Shown here: one piece after another, positions 55,042 through 64,000 of the stretch
Layout of the letters: the number at the start of each line of letters is the position of its first letter
How positions within the stretch are numbered: position 1 is the stretch's first letter
Origin: Mastigamoeba balamuthi
Lineage: Eukaryota; Evosea; Mastigamoebida; Mastigamoebidae
Direction: 5' to 3'
DNA: 64,000 nt
Assembly (NCBI GenBank): GCA_902651635.1
Contig: CACRSC010000011.1
Span: 393,063-457,062, forward strand
The notes under the pieces: generated by a model
What the model was told of the DNA's origin: nothing
Databases searched by the model: none
Seen by the model: only the letters and a program-made list of their open reading frames with translations
Translations under genes and position numbers: made by a program

Positions 55042-55659
55042 TCATGTGAACGCAGCGGCGACCTGGCGCCTCTGCATGTGGCTCAGGGCATCGATCAGGC
55101 TCCTCGAGATGCTGTTGACGGGCGAGTCCTCGCGAGCCAATTCACTCCTCGCACGCTGGGGGTCCACGTGCGACAGGGCCAGCAGCTCGCCCGACACTGC
55201 GTGAAACTGCTCGTGGGTCGTCGACAGGAAGTCGTACAGCCCCGGGTCCCTGAACGACCCAGGCGTCTTGGTGCCCAGCCACCGTCCGAACGTGCATGCC
55301 CGCGGGTCAGCGGACCGCTGTGCCTCGTCGCCACGCAGCGACGACGACGAAGACAGGCCGGCGCTCTGCACAGCCCTCCGGAGCCGCGCCAGCCACCGCT
55401 GGTGCCCCTCGATGACCGCGTTGAGGTCCAGCTCCTCGAGGCTCACCACGTCCTGCTGCTGGTGCTGGTCCGCGGGCCTCACTTCCAACGGCGACTGCTG
55501 CGGAGGGCGGACGACTGGCGGGTCAGACTGCCCGCGCCTCAGTGGCGAGCAGCCGAGCGAGGGCTGCGAGCGAGGGCTGCCGACGCGGATGCGAGAGGTC
55601 GTGAGGCCCGAGCTGGGCGCACTGCGGACTGCTGGGGAGTGACTGTGTACGATGCCCAT
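55042..55659 (-). CDS. CZB-like domain protein, copy 4
   Basis: Single exon, 205 aa, starting MGIVHSHSPAVRSAPSS; the upstream in-frame ATG at 55692 lies outside the shared block. The zinc-site residues are all kept: VIEGHQRWLARLRR, ACTFGRWLGTKTPG and TTHEQFHAVSGE. It shares its 3' flank with copy 3, showing a recent tandem duplication. It has the same closing helix as the other copies. Together the four genes form a one-direction cluster of about 4.9 kb. Confidence 0.75.
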   Translation of the reverse strand: MGIVHSHSPAVRSAPSSGLTTSRIRVGSPRSQPSLGCSPLRRGQSDPPVVRPPQQSPLEVRPADQHQQQDVVSLEELDLNAVIEGHQRWLARLRRAVQSAGLSSSSSLRGDEAQRSADPRACTFGRWLGTKTPGSFRDPGLYDFLSTTHEQFHAVSGELLALSHVDPQRARSELAREDSPVNSISRSLIDALSHMQRRQVAAAFT

Positions 55660-56352
55660 AATGCGGTAAGAATGAAACAGAAATCGGTACATTCGGTATT
55701 ACGGCAGAAAAGAACCGGTTTCCACTGACAGTAATAGCCGATACAACCTGCACATTCAGCTCTCCGTTCCACCCCGCACGCCAAGCATGGAGTGTCATTC
55801 TTATCAAGGCGTGTCGGCCCTTGGCGGCCCCCCCCCCCCCGCGTCTTCTGAGGGGTGGGATACTACACAGGCCAATGGATTACGATGGAAATTCACAGCC
55901 AGCTTTTTATCACAAACGACAGTGGATTGCTACGGTATAGGGTGGTTTTCCAGGACCAGTAAACGAAGGAAAGCTGGGAGGTCGAAAACAAGGGAATGTG
56001 ATGGTGGTAAACCAGCAACTTGCCGTGCCCCCCCCCACCCCCCACCCCTGGCTCAGTGGTTGCGGAAAAACTGTTGGTTTTATTTGGCAGTGCCACGTTC
56101 GTTTCTCTTGCTCACTTGTGCAGGTTTGGGGGATGTGGGTTTGGGGATTGCTGGTTTGGATTGTATTCGCGGGATTATGTCTCTGCCCATCGTTTTCCAT
56201 CGTAATCCGTTGGCCTGTGTAAGTGTGAGAGCCAGATTCAGCCAACGTTGTCCTGCTGATATCTCGCCGTTAACACGCCACACAACCAACAAAAAACCGC
56301 TCCAGAGGCGAACCCCACCCGCTCAGGCACACACACCACCCCCAACGGCCCG
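55660..56352. promoter_or_regulatory. Divergent intergenic region, CZB copy 4 / ADF-H gene
   Basis: This 0.7 kb is noncoding, with a poly-C tract at about 55831 and C-rich runs near 56028. GCTGATATCTCGCCG at about 56258, some 90 bp before the ADF-H start, matches the recurrent upstream motif. No gene was seen. Confidence 0.4.
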
Positions 56353-57516
56353 ATGAGCGACACCGCGTCCCTGAGCCTGCGCAACGCAGACGAGACCAAG
56401 GCAGCCGTGCAGCACCTGCGCGACCACTCGCACGCGACCAACTGGCTGCTCTTCGCCTACGTCGCGGGCCGCAGGGCCGAGGTCGAGATGCTGTCGAGCG
56501 GCAGCGGTGGGCTCGACGAGCTACGCGCGCTGCTGCCGGCCGACCAGGTCCGGTTCGCCCTCTTCGAGGTCGTCGTCAAGCACCGCGACTCGGCCGAGGC
56601 CCCGGCGACGTACGACCCCAGCAAGTACATCTTCCTCACGTGGCTCGGCCCCGAGACCCCCGCGGGCGTTGACAAGGTAGCAACGGGGCTGCGTGGGCTT
56701 CTTTTTATTTGCGCAAATTTCAGTTGATTTGAATTCAAATTCAATCGGGAGTTGGGCAATTCAATTGACGCTGCTCTGTTCCCAGGCGCGCGCGAGCGCA
56801 GACGGGCCGCAGCTGGCGGCCGTTCTGAAGGAGCGCGGGGGGATCGCGATCGCCGGGGTGGTGCAGTACGCGAGCGCGGCGGACCTGACGTACGACGACG
56901 CGGCGTCCAAGGTGATGAGCATGTCGAGCTCCTACGTCGCAGGGGCTCCCGAGCGCGCGCCCAAGCCCGAGGCCTCGCCCTGCGGCAGGAGGTCCGCCAT
57001 GACCTTTGACGAGTCGTGCCGCCAGGGCCTCGTCGACGTCCGCGAGGGCCGCGCGAGGTGGGCTCTGCTGGGCTACACCGGTGCGCGGGTTCAATTCCCC
57101 GCAGTTTCAGTTTCCCTGATTTCGGTTTCCCTCCCTTCTTCGGTCCCTCCGGTCGTCGCTCGCACACTCGCACAGAGGCCGAGGCGTCGCGCGGCGGCCT
57201 GACGATGATCTCGAGCGGCAGCGGGGGCGCGAGCGAGATCGCGGCGGTGTGGAGGCGGGACCGCATCTTCTACGCGGTGCTGTCGGTGGTCGTGCGGCCC
57301 GAGGGGGCACCGCAGCCGCTGACCAAGACGGTCGTGCTGACGATGGTCGGCGAGGACGTGCAGCCGCTCGCCAGGTCGCGCAGCGCCGCCCAGAGGCAGA
57401 GCGTGCTCGACTTTGTCGTCAGCGTGCTGCCCTTCCACGTGCACTGCCAGCCCCTCGACGCCTCGGAGATCACCGACGACGAGGTCGTCGCCAAGTGCGT
57501 CAACACCGGCAAGTGA
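56353..57516 (+). CDS. Protein with two ADF-H (coactosin-like) domains
   Basis: ADF-homology domains bind actin; coactosin types bind filaments and protect ends. Three exons (56353-56676, 56786-57080, 57176-57516) give 319 aa in frame. Domain 1 (about residues 5-150): NWLLFAYVAGRRAEVEMLSS, GGLDELRALL, KYIFLTWLGPETP, then a closing helix. Domain 2 (about 165-310): RWALLGYTEAEASRGGLTMI, GSGGASEIAAVW, RIFYAVLSVVV, VLTMVGEDVQPL. The linker is short, so it resembles a tandem coactosin more than twinfilin. An F-actin regulator role is inferred from family. The neighbouring disordered gene converges on it from the right. Confidence 0.75.
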
Positions 57517-57781
57517 GCCCCTCCCCCGTGGCCGTGATGCCTGCCCCCTTCCACTCGTTTTCCCCCCTATCCCAGCCAGAAAGACAACACCTTCAGCCGC
57601 GTCTGTTGTCTGTCGGTCCGCGTTGGTGCTGCAACTCAACAAACAACGGCTGTGCAAATTTGTATTGACAAGTGTGCATGTGTGGCCTACCAAGCAAAGT
57701 TCGTCAAATAATCAACCGGGGGATCGTCGTCGCGTGGCCGTGGAGGCCGAGAGGCTGAAGCTCCCGCCCCCTGCCGTGGCG

Positions 57782-59305
57782 CTACTTCTCGCAGGCGAAC
57801 GCGCACGTGGCCTCGAGCGGGCTCGCTGCGCCGGCGTGCAGCTTTGCTGGCGAGGTGCCCTGGGCGACCCCCACGAGGTTCAACCGCGCCGCGCGCATCA
57901 CCTCGTCGTCGTCTGTCTCACCGTCCTCGCCCTCATCCCCATCCCCCTCCTCGCTTCCGCCGTCTCCGTCTCCGTCCTCGTCCTCATACCCGTAGTCGTA
58001 CTCACTAAACTCATCGTAATCCGCCGCAGCGACGCCTGCCGCTCTCTGCCCGTTCTGCGAGATGCGCGCGTTTGCATGTTGGTGTTTGTTGGTGTTTGTT
58101 GGTGTGTTTTCCGCGACGGTGTTGTTGGGCAGTTGCGTCGGTGCTGTGGGTGGGCGCGTTGCTCGTACGGGCAAAGCGGCGTCCGCGGACGCGACGAAGG
58201 GCTCCTGCTGGCGGCTGCCGCGCTCTGGGGCCTCGTCCTCGGCGTCTGCGTAGTGCGCTGTGCTGTACAGCTCCTCAGCGCTCGCTGCAAGCCGCCCGCT
58301 CTTGGTCCCCTCCGCGGGGCCACGCTCCCCAGACGCGCTGGCCGCCGACATTACGCCCGGGCTGCGCGGCCTCGGGGCCTGCGGGCTCGCTATCCCCACC
58401 CTAAAGCTCGCCAGCCCCTGCCGCTCGGGCCCCTCGGCGTCCTCGCTCGTCGTCTGCGACGACTGCGACCCGCTCTCCCCCTCTTCTGCCGTGGCCTGTG
58501 TGCCCATCCCCCGCCACCCCACGCAAAAAGGGTCAAAAACCGTTTTTTCCGGAACGACCACGCGAGCACTCGCCTCCCACACCACGTGGCAGCCGAGCAC
58601 GCCGCGTCACCGTGACACAACCGATGGGGGCTGATGCGGACAGGGGGTCCCGCGTACCGACGTGCTGTCCTCCGTTGTGCCCGCGGGCACGTCGTGCGAC
58701 GAGCGCTGCTGCGCGTGCCGCGCGGCCGTGGAGGGCAGCGCGCCGGCGGTGGCCGCCGCCGACGCCGCGGCGGCGAGGTCGTCATCGTCGGTGCACGCGG
58801 GGGGCGTGTCGTCCTCCTCCTCCTGCGTGAGCTCGTCCTGGCGCCCCTGCGGCTGCCCCCAGTCCGTCGCGACCCTCAGGCTCCCGCACCAGACGCCTCC
58901 CCTCGGTTCCGGTGACCCCACGTCGCTGCCAGGACCCGGGGCAGCCGCGAGGCCGTGCGCGGGTCGCGCGTGAGCGGTGCCCTGCGGCGCTGGAGGGGAG
59001 GGGAGTGCGTACCCCGCGCAGCGCAGAGAGCGCATCTGCAGGCGCTGCAGCTCGCGCGAGAGCGCCTCGGCGTCGACGTTGTGCGGCGCGAGGGCCACGG
59101 GGGTCGTGTCCTCGAGCGGCGTCGGCGAGGAGAGCGCGTCGGAGCCGTCGCGGGGCCCCGCGCGCGGCGGCGAGGCCGAGCGCTGGTCGGGCGACAGCGG
59201 GGCGAAGCGCAGGCCCTCGATCTCCTCCGCGGGGCTGCGCGGGGACGCCACGCCGCGCAGGGGGCTCACCACGGAGAACACGGCCACGGCGGGGCGCGGG
59301 TACAT
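57782..59305 (-). CDS. Disordered acidic protein, function unknown
   Basis: Two exons (59305-58658 and 58495-57782, intron 58496-58657, GTACGC donor) read in frame to 453 aa. It begins MYPRPAVAVFSVVSPLRG; an upstream ATG (59350) is possible. The sequence is Ser/Pro/Ala-rich throughout, with acidic runs (TQEEEDDTPP, YDYGYEDEDGDGDG, GDGDEGEDGETDDDE). A small Asn/Thr repeat (TNTNKHQH) comes from a GTTGGTGTTT DNA repeat near 58080. No domain was recognised; a short conserved-looking end (AARLNLVGVAQGTSPAKLH) may be the functional part. A further intron near 59010 is possible. Confidence 0.5.
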
Positions 59306-59799
59306 GGGGCGGTCTGGCGCTGCGCGTCGGGTGTGGGCCCGGAAATACACGAGAGAGACAGAGAGAGAGCAGAGAGCAGAGAGAGTGGAGAGCGTTCAGA
59401 GTCAGCAGAAAAATATCTCTTAATGAGGCGCCCTTCCCCGATTCGGGTCGCATCGGCACCAGCGGGGTCGCGTGTTCGTCGGTGACGGGATTCGGGGGTA
59501 ACTTTCTCCCGCAAAGGCAGTACACCCGCGTGCGGGATGATGAGGAATCGGACTCCTGGATGATCAGGCTGCATGTTTTATGCACTGCATTGCACCGCCC
59601 CGGCAGCGGAATCAAGTTCCGAACTGCCTGCTGCTCCAGCTGGGTCTCCAGTGAGACACCGTGGGACGCTGCTGCTGGGCGGAGAGCTCGTATGCGCAAG
59701 GGAAAAAGAACTCGAAAATCCACAGATTCAGTCCAACCAAAAGATCTTCCCAATTAGTGAGTGTATCGGGCAGAGCCCACAAACCGACCCAAAAATCCC

Positions 59800-61234
59800 A
59801 TGAACGCGCTGACGGCTCTGAGACTGTGCTTCTTCTGCCTGCACGGCTCCACAGGCGCCATAGAGCCCTTCCTCGCCGTCATCCTCACAGTGCTCGCTCT
59901 TTCCTCGCCCTCGGCCCTCCCCCGTCTTTTCGGGATTTTGGAAACACTTGCAAACCCGCAATCTCCGAACCCGCCGCGCGCCAACGCGTCTTGCGCAGAA
60001 AGGCGCCGGTTTCAGCGCGACTGCCGTCGGCTTCCTGCTGGGCCTGAAGCCCATAGCCGTCGCCCTGGGCGCCCCGCTCTGGGCCTCGTTTGGCGACAGC
60101 GGGCCGCGCTCGCACGCGCGGGCGACGCTCGTGGCCTCGGCGGCCGCCGTCTGCGGCGCCCTGCTCGCCGCCTACGCCACCTACGCGCGCTCGCTGCTGG
60201 CCCTGGCCCCCGCCGTCGTCGCCCTGTCGTCCGCGCGCGCCGGCCTCGTGCCCCTGCTCGACGCGGCCTCGGTGGCCGCCGCTGGCGCGGGCGCCTACGG
60301 TCCGCTCAGGTCCCGCGCTCTCCGCTCGTGCCCGCAGCACCACACGGCGGCCACTGACGGCGCCCGCAGGCTGTGGGGAGGGATCGGGTACGCGTCGGGG
60401 GCGCTGACGGTGGGGGCGCTGCTCGACGGGATGGGGCCCATCGCTGCGTTCGGGGCGTTCGTGGCGCTCGTCAGCGTCGTGGGCTACGTGGGCTCCTCGG
60501 CCGTACAGGCGCCGCGCGAGGCGGGCGCGGGCGAGGCGCCCAAGAGGGTCTCGTCGCCCGGGCCCTCGCGCGGGTGCAGGGAGCTCGCGCGCGTGTGGGC
60601 GGTGCTCGCGCTGCCGCGGGCGTGGGCGTTCGCTGTCGCGGTGCTCGCGGCGGGCGTGGCGAACCTGACGGTCACGATGTTCGTGCCGCTGCTGCTGAGC
60701 CAGAGGCACCAGCAGCCCGCCTGGGTCCTGGGCGTCGCCATCGGCATCAGCGTCGCCGGCGAGCTGCCCCTGTTCGCGCTGGCCCCGCAGGCGCTCAGGG
60801 TCCTCGGCAAGGGCGACACGGGCAACATGATCTCCATCGCGCTCGTCGCCACCGTCGCCAGGCTCTGCCTCTGCGCGCTCGCCCCCAACGCCCTGCTCGT
60901 GCTGGCCTCGCAGGCGCTGCACGCGGTGACGTTTGGCTGCATGTGGCCCAACCTCATCGCGCGGGCCAGCGAGATCGCCCCGCCCGAGCTGTCGTCGACG
61001 GCCATCGGCATGGTGACGGGCCTCTACGCCGGCGTGGGCACCGCGCTGGCCTCGATCGTCGGCGGGAGGATGTGGGACACGACGGGCCGCGAGAGCGTGT
61101 TCTACGCCGCCTCGGCGTTCGCTGCGCTGGCGTTCGCTGTGTTCGAGCTGTGGGGGCACAACCGCTGCTGGACGTCCGCCGAGAGGCAGCGCCCAGCCGT
61201 GGGCAAGGACGAGGCAGAGTACGGAGTGGTCTAG
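59800..61234 (+). CDS. MFSD6-like major facilitator transporter
   Basis: Three exons (59800-59889, 59999-60309, 60370-61234) give 421 aa in frame with about 12 hydrophobic segments. Family landmarks: LRLCFFCLHGSTGAIEPFLAV in TM1, then KGAGFSATAVGFLLGLKPIA, PLWASFGDSG in loop 2-3, and YGPLRLWGGIGYASGALTVG rebuilt across intron 2, which matches the YGRxRxWGS signature of the MFSD6/MFS_6 group. The C-terminal half has TGLYAGVGTALASIVGG. Both introns are GT-AG. Substrate unknown. It ends 21 bp from the stop of the convergent F-box/RhoGEF gene, an extremely tight arrangement. Confidence 0.82.
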
Positions 61235-61255
61235 GTGTTACACAAGCAATCAAAG

Positions 61256-62656
61256 TCACCTGGGCCTGTGTATCTGGTTCGCCTGCGTGCAGAACTCCGA
61301 GCACACGTCCACCGCCTCCTCTGCGCCCACGTAGTGCTGCTTGACCGCCTCCTTCATGAACAGGAGGTACCGCGGTACTGCAAGGGCCGGCCCCGTCGTG
61401 AGACCACGGGCGAGGGGCTGCGAGCTGGGTGGGCACCTCGGGCGATCGGGAGCACGGCGAAGGCGGCACAGGAGAGCTGCTCGTAGGCGGGCAGGTGGAC
61501 GTTTGTCCGCATCGACTCCCACTTGGAGGCCTTCTTGGACAGGAGCTGCTGCACGGGGTTCCAGAGGCTGCAGCACGCCAGCATGTGCGCCTTGAGCTCG
61601 TTGTCGCCAAAGTGCCGCGCGATCATGTGAGAGAACCCCGCGGTGCCCGCGATCTCCCAGGAATCCTCGATGTACTCGCCCATCTCCTGCGCGAACGTGC
61701 TGGGTGCTGCGTCAGCGAGGCAGAGGCAGGGCCGTGTGCGTGTGAGTGCTCCGTACCAGTGCAAGCGGGCGATGTGCTCGTACGAGTCGAAGAACGACCT
61801 GACCATGTGGTTCTTCAGCGGCCCCTTGCGCGAGAAGCTCCTCAGCGCATTGCGTGCCGGCGTGACGAACGCAACGATGGCGGTGAGCATCATCTGAAGC
61901 CCCGGGGCCGCCCGTCAGAAGAGGTGCGGGCTCAGACAGAGCGGAGCCCCCAGTCCTGAGCGCAAATCGGTACGCACTTTGACGTATGCGAGCTCTGACA
62001 TGTAGATCTCGTTCAGCAGAGCCACGCCCCTGTCCTTGGTGGCTCCCAGCCCCATCCTCTTCAGCGCCGTCGCCGCCCTGCACCGCGTGCCGCCGGGCAG
62101 AGTCAGAGAGCAAGGCCATGAATGCCCTGCCACTGCTGGCGCACCCCCTGTAGTTCCTGTATATGCCCGCCAGCGGTGCCTGCAGCTGCTCCAGGGCCGG
62201 CGGCAGCGGGGCCACCTTGGCCTTGCACACGCGCTGCACCTGGTCGGGCCCCACCGGCGTCATCGCCACCGGCATCACCAGCACCTCCTCCCCGCTGCTG
62301 CAGTGCCGTGGGCAATCGACTGAGTCCCTCAACTGACTTCTCTCCGTTCACTGATCACTGCACGCGTACTGTGCGAACACGACGGCCAGCTCGCCCTGGA
62401 AGACAGCGACGCCGACGCGGGAGGCCCTGTACAGCGCGACGGCCGTGTCCCGGGCGTTGGCCGCGGTGACGCCCGCGAGCGGGGTGCCGCAGAGGTCCGC
62501 CAGCTGGGCGTCCGAGGCCAGGCGGCGAGCGATGGGCAGCCAGAGCACCGCAGCGCAGGCCACGTCGCGCCACAGGCGGCAGACGGCGCGCGCCGTCGCC
62601 AGCGAGGCCACGTCGAGGTGCCGGAACACGAGCGTCAGCACGTCCGGGTAGTCCAT
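61256..62656 (-). CDS. F-box / RhoGEF (Dbl-homology) fusion protein
   Basis: Six exons (62656-62370, 62297-62145, 62077-61978, 61893-61757, 61699-61437, 61377-61256) give 353 aa in frame. Residues 1-45 are an F-box (MDYPDVLTLVFRHLDVASLA, CRLWRDVACAAVLWLPIARR). A linker (about 60-140) leads into a Dbl-homology domain. Its CR1 is GVALLNEIYMSELAYVK, then MVRSFFDSYEHIARLH, EYIEDSWEIAGTAGF and YEQLSCAAFAVLPIARVPRY, the last being the hallmark PxxRxPRYxLL helix, followed by LLFMKEAVKQ. There is no PH domain before the stop. A GEF joined to an SCF-type adaptor could couple Rho activation with ubiquitin-dependent turnover; that link is inference. Confidence 0.72.
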
Positions 62657-63091
62657 TTCCGTCGGTGGGTGCGGGAGGACTTGGACCCTCTGGCGGTGTT
62701 GTTCCTGCTGTGACCAGATCTGGTGTGCACCTCTCCCGGGCTGTGTATCGCCTGAGAAATATCACCGCTGAAATCGTGTCTGCCACTTGTGGCAAAACCT
62801 GACCCGGGGGGTGACAATACGGAACCGCACAGCCTCTTGGCACGACCAATGCGGCACCGAGAATAAGGTGGCGCCGCAGGTGACCCTGCCGCTGGAACAA
62901 GGGCGAGTGCCTGTGGCTGTTCCCCCCGCACCACGGTGAGACCTAAAGGGCCTGAGCGTGTACGGCCGCGTAACAATGACTCCACGACCGCGAAAGTTGA
63001 TCCCCAGTCGTATTTTCAGAGACGAGACGCTTACGCCTCGGTTTTCCAATGTAGGAGCCTTACTGGCACGTACTGCTCACACTGTGAGCAG
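62657..63091. other. Intergenic region upstream of the F-box/RhoGEF gene
   Basis: This is 435 bp between two minus-strand genes. AAATATCACC at about 62757, 100 bp upstream of the F-box start, fits the recurrent motif. No coding signal was seen. Confidence 0.35.
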
Positions 63092-64000
63092 TTACTGATG
63101 GGAAGCGGAGGTTGAAGCTGCCCGAAGTTTGAGGTACCATCGCGGGGCCGTCCCTCTGTACTGCGCCGCCGCCGAAGAGGCAAACGTCGCCGCGTCGTCC
63201 GAGTCGTTCTCGGCGCACACGGGCGGCGAGATCGTCACCCGGGGGCACTTGGCGCTGTGGCCCAGCACCAAGCCACTGCCCCCCTTGGCTCTCGCCAGCA
63301 CAGCGTCCACCGCGCTCCGCTCCGCCGCGGCTCCAGAGGCCGACGACGCACTGCGCGCGTGCCCTTCGAGCGTCGCTGACGCCGGGGGCGCCGTCTTCAT
63401 GTGCTCTGTGAGGCGCTCGAGCTGCGCCCGGAGCGTCGACAGGCGCCTGTGCTCCTCCGCGAGCATCGCGCGCCTCTCCATCGCACGGCTGGCCACGGCG
63501 GCCTGCTCGTCGCGCTCGGCCCGCGCCGTCCGCCCGAGCTCGCGCTCCTTCTGCTCGCGCTGCTGCGACTCTGCGAGCGCCTGCTCCAGCTTGAGCGCCT
63601 CCTGTGTGCGCTGCACTGCGCGCGCCTCCGCGGCCTCTGTTGCCGCCTTGGCCGCGTGGTACTCGGCGATGACGACCTCGCTGCGCTTCCGCTGCCGCTC
63701 GGCCTCGGCGTTGGCGCGCTCGCGCAGCGCCTCGCAGCGCTGCATGTCGAGAGCGCGCGTCCGGGCCTCCGCCTCGAGCGCCGCCACGCGGGCCTCGAGG
63801 CCCGACCGCGCGCTCCTCTCGTCCGCGAGGGCCCGCAGGGCGTCGTCGCGCTCGAGCCCCACGCGGCGCAGCTCGTTCCGCAGCGCCGTCTCCCGGGCGT
63901 CCCACGACGCCGAGGCCGCGGCGTTGGCCTCGCGCATCTCCCCGCGGATGCGCACGAGCTCGGCCTCGGCAGCGGCGTGGGCTCGGGGCTCCGCGGTCTC
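63092..64000 (-). CDS. Long coiled-coil protein, C-terminal part (runs off window)
   Basis: The minus-strand frame is open from the window edge to a stop at 63092. About 190 residues of continuous heptad-like, Glu/Arg/Ala-rich coiled coil (RNELRRVGLERDDALRALAD; AEERQRKRSEVVIAEYHAAK-type content) end at EEHRRLSTLRAQLERLTEHM. A low-complexity tail follows, with a short possible motif (SGLVLGHSAKCPRVTISPP). Repeat content is too generic to name a family. The N-terminus is outside the window. Confidence 0.6.
   Translation of the reverse strand, partial: ETAEPRAHAAAEAELVRIRGEMREANAAASASWDARETALRNELRRVGLERDDALRALADERSARSGLEARVAALEAEARTRALDMQRCEALRERANAEAERQRKRSEVVIAEYHAAKAATEAAEARAVQRTQEALKLEQALAESQQREQKERELGRTARAERDEQAAVASRAMERRAMLAEEHRRLSTLRAQLERLTEHMKTAPPASATLEGHARSASSASGAAAERSAVDAVLARAKGGSGLVLGHSAKCPRVTISPPVCAENDSDDAATFASSAAAQYRGTAPRWYLKLRAASTSASHQ

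Larger units (their letters stand above)
53510..55659 (-). repeat. Recent tandem duplication containing CZB copies 3 and 4
   Basis: The block 53515-54260 (gene plus about 120 bp of 3' flank) is closely similar to 54910-55659. The shared flank starts TTGCTCAGATGGGGTCACAC and includes GTGAACCGACAGGA and TGTCCTCATGTGAACGCAGC. The repeat unit is about 1.4 kb. The older copies 1 and 2 do not share this flank. Confidence 0.9.

Noticed and set aside
57081-57175. tRNA-like T-arm (GGTTCAATTCCCC)
   Set aside because: It lies inside a well-supported intron of the ADF-H gene and has no matching acceptor stem or D-arm.

Overview
This is a gene-dense stretch of a nuclear genome from a GC-rich, unicellular eukaryote. 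Almost every gene I could resolve is split by short introns (about 45-180 bp) with AG acceptors, and the products are eukaryotic: ferlin, SUMO E1 subunit, DGAT1, Acinus, UFBP1, IFT20, BLOC1S2 and THADA. IFT20 implies a cilium or flagellum. The Rho GTPase, a RhoGEF, coactosin-type actin binders and several F-box proteins suit an amoeboflagellate; an amoebozoan such as a Mastigamoeba-like archamoeba would fit, but the sequence alone does not prove it.

Layout. 1-8.5 kb: 5' end of a ferlin gene (minus), then a secreted GH20 beta-hexosaminidase, SAE1/Aos1, a DGAT1-like acyltransferase and a PPT2-like thioesterase (all plus). 8.5-15.8 kb: an old tandem duplication of the thioesterase last exon plus a sugar transporter. 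The first transporter copy is gutted and contains a decayed GH31 glucosidase; the second (12.1-14.1 kb) is intact. 15.8-22.2 kb (minus): a multi-spanning membrane protein with an internal F-box, a Cys-rich secreted protein broken by a 32-bp duplication, UFBP1/DDRGK1, and Acinus. 22.5-31.0 kb: an Rnd-like Rho GTPase interrupted by a false assembly gap, an F-box protein, a TauE/SafE transporter, an unknown protein with a repeated module, IFT20 and BLOC1S2. 31.1-35.2 kb: a gag-only LTR element and an AT-rich island. 35.2-38.6 kb: a broken Crinkler-like P-loop NTPase gene. 38.9-44.0 kb: a THADA/Trm732 homologue with a mis-sized gap. 44.0-49.1 kb: mobile-element debris (LINE reverse transcriptase, Tc1/mariner transposase) and gene fragments. 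49.1-50.5 kb: a secreted CBM9-like protein.

50.8-55.7 kb holds the most unusual locus: four intronless minus-strand paralogues, each with a domain matching the bacterial chemoreceptor zinc-binding (CZB) pattern (His, Cys-x-x-Gly-x-Trp, His-x3-His). After that come a two-domain ADF-H (coactosin-like) protein, a disordered protein, an MFSD6-like transporter, an F-box/RhoGEF fusion, and the end of a coiled-coil gene running off the window.

Two genome-wide signatures recur. Splice donors mostly read G(T/C)RCG instead of GTRAGT, with many GC-AG introns. A GATATT/AATATC motif sits just upstream of most start codons. Splice sites were assigned by eye from homology and reading-frame continuity, with no transcript data.
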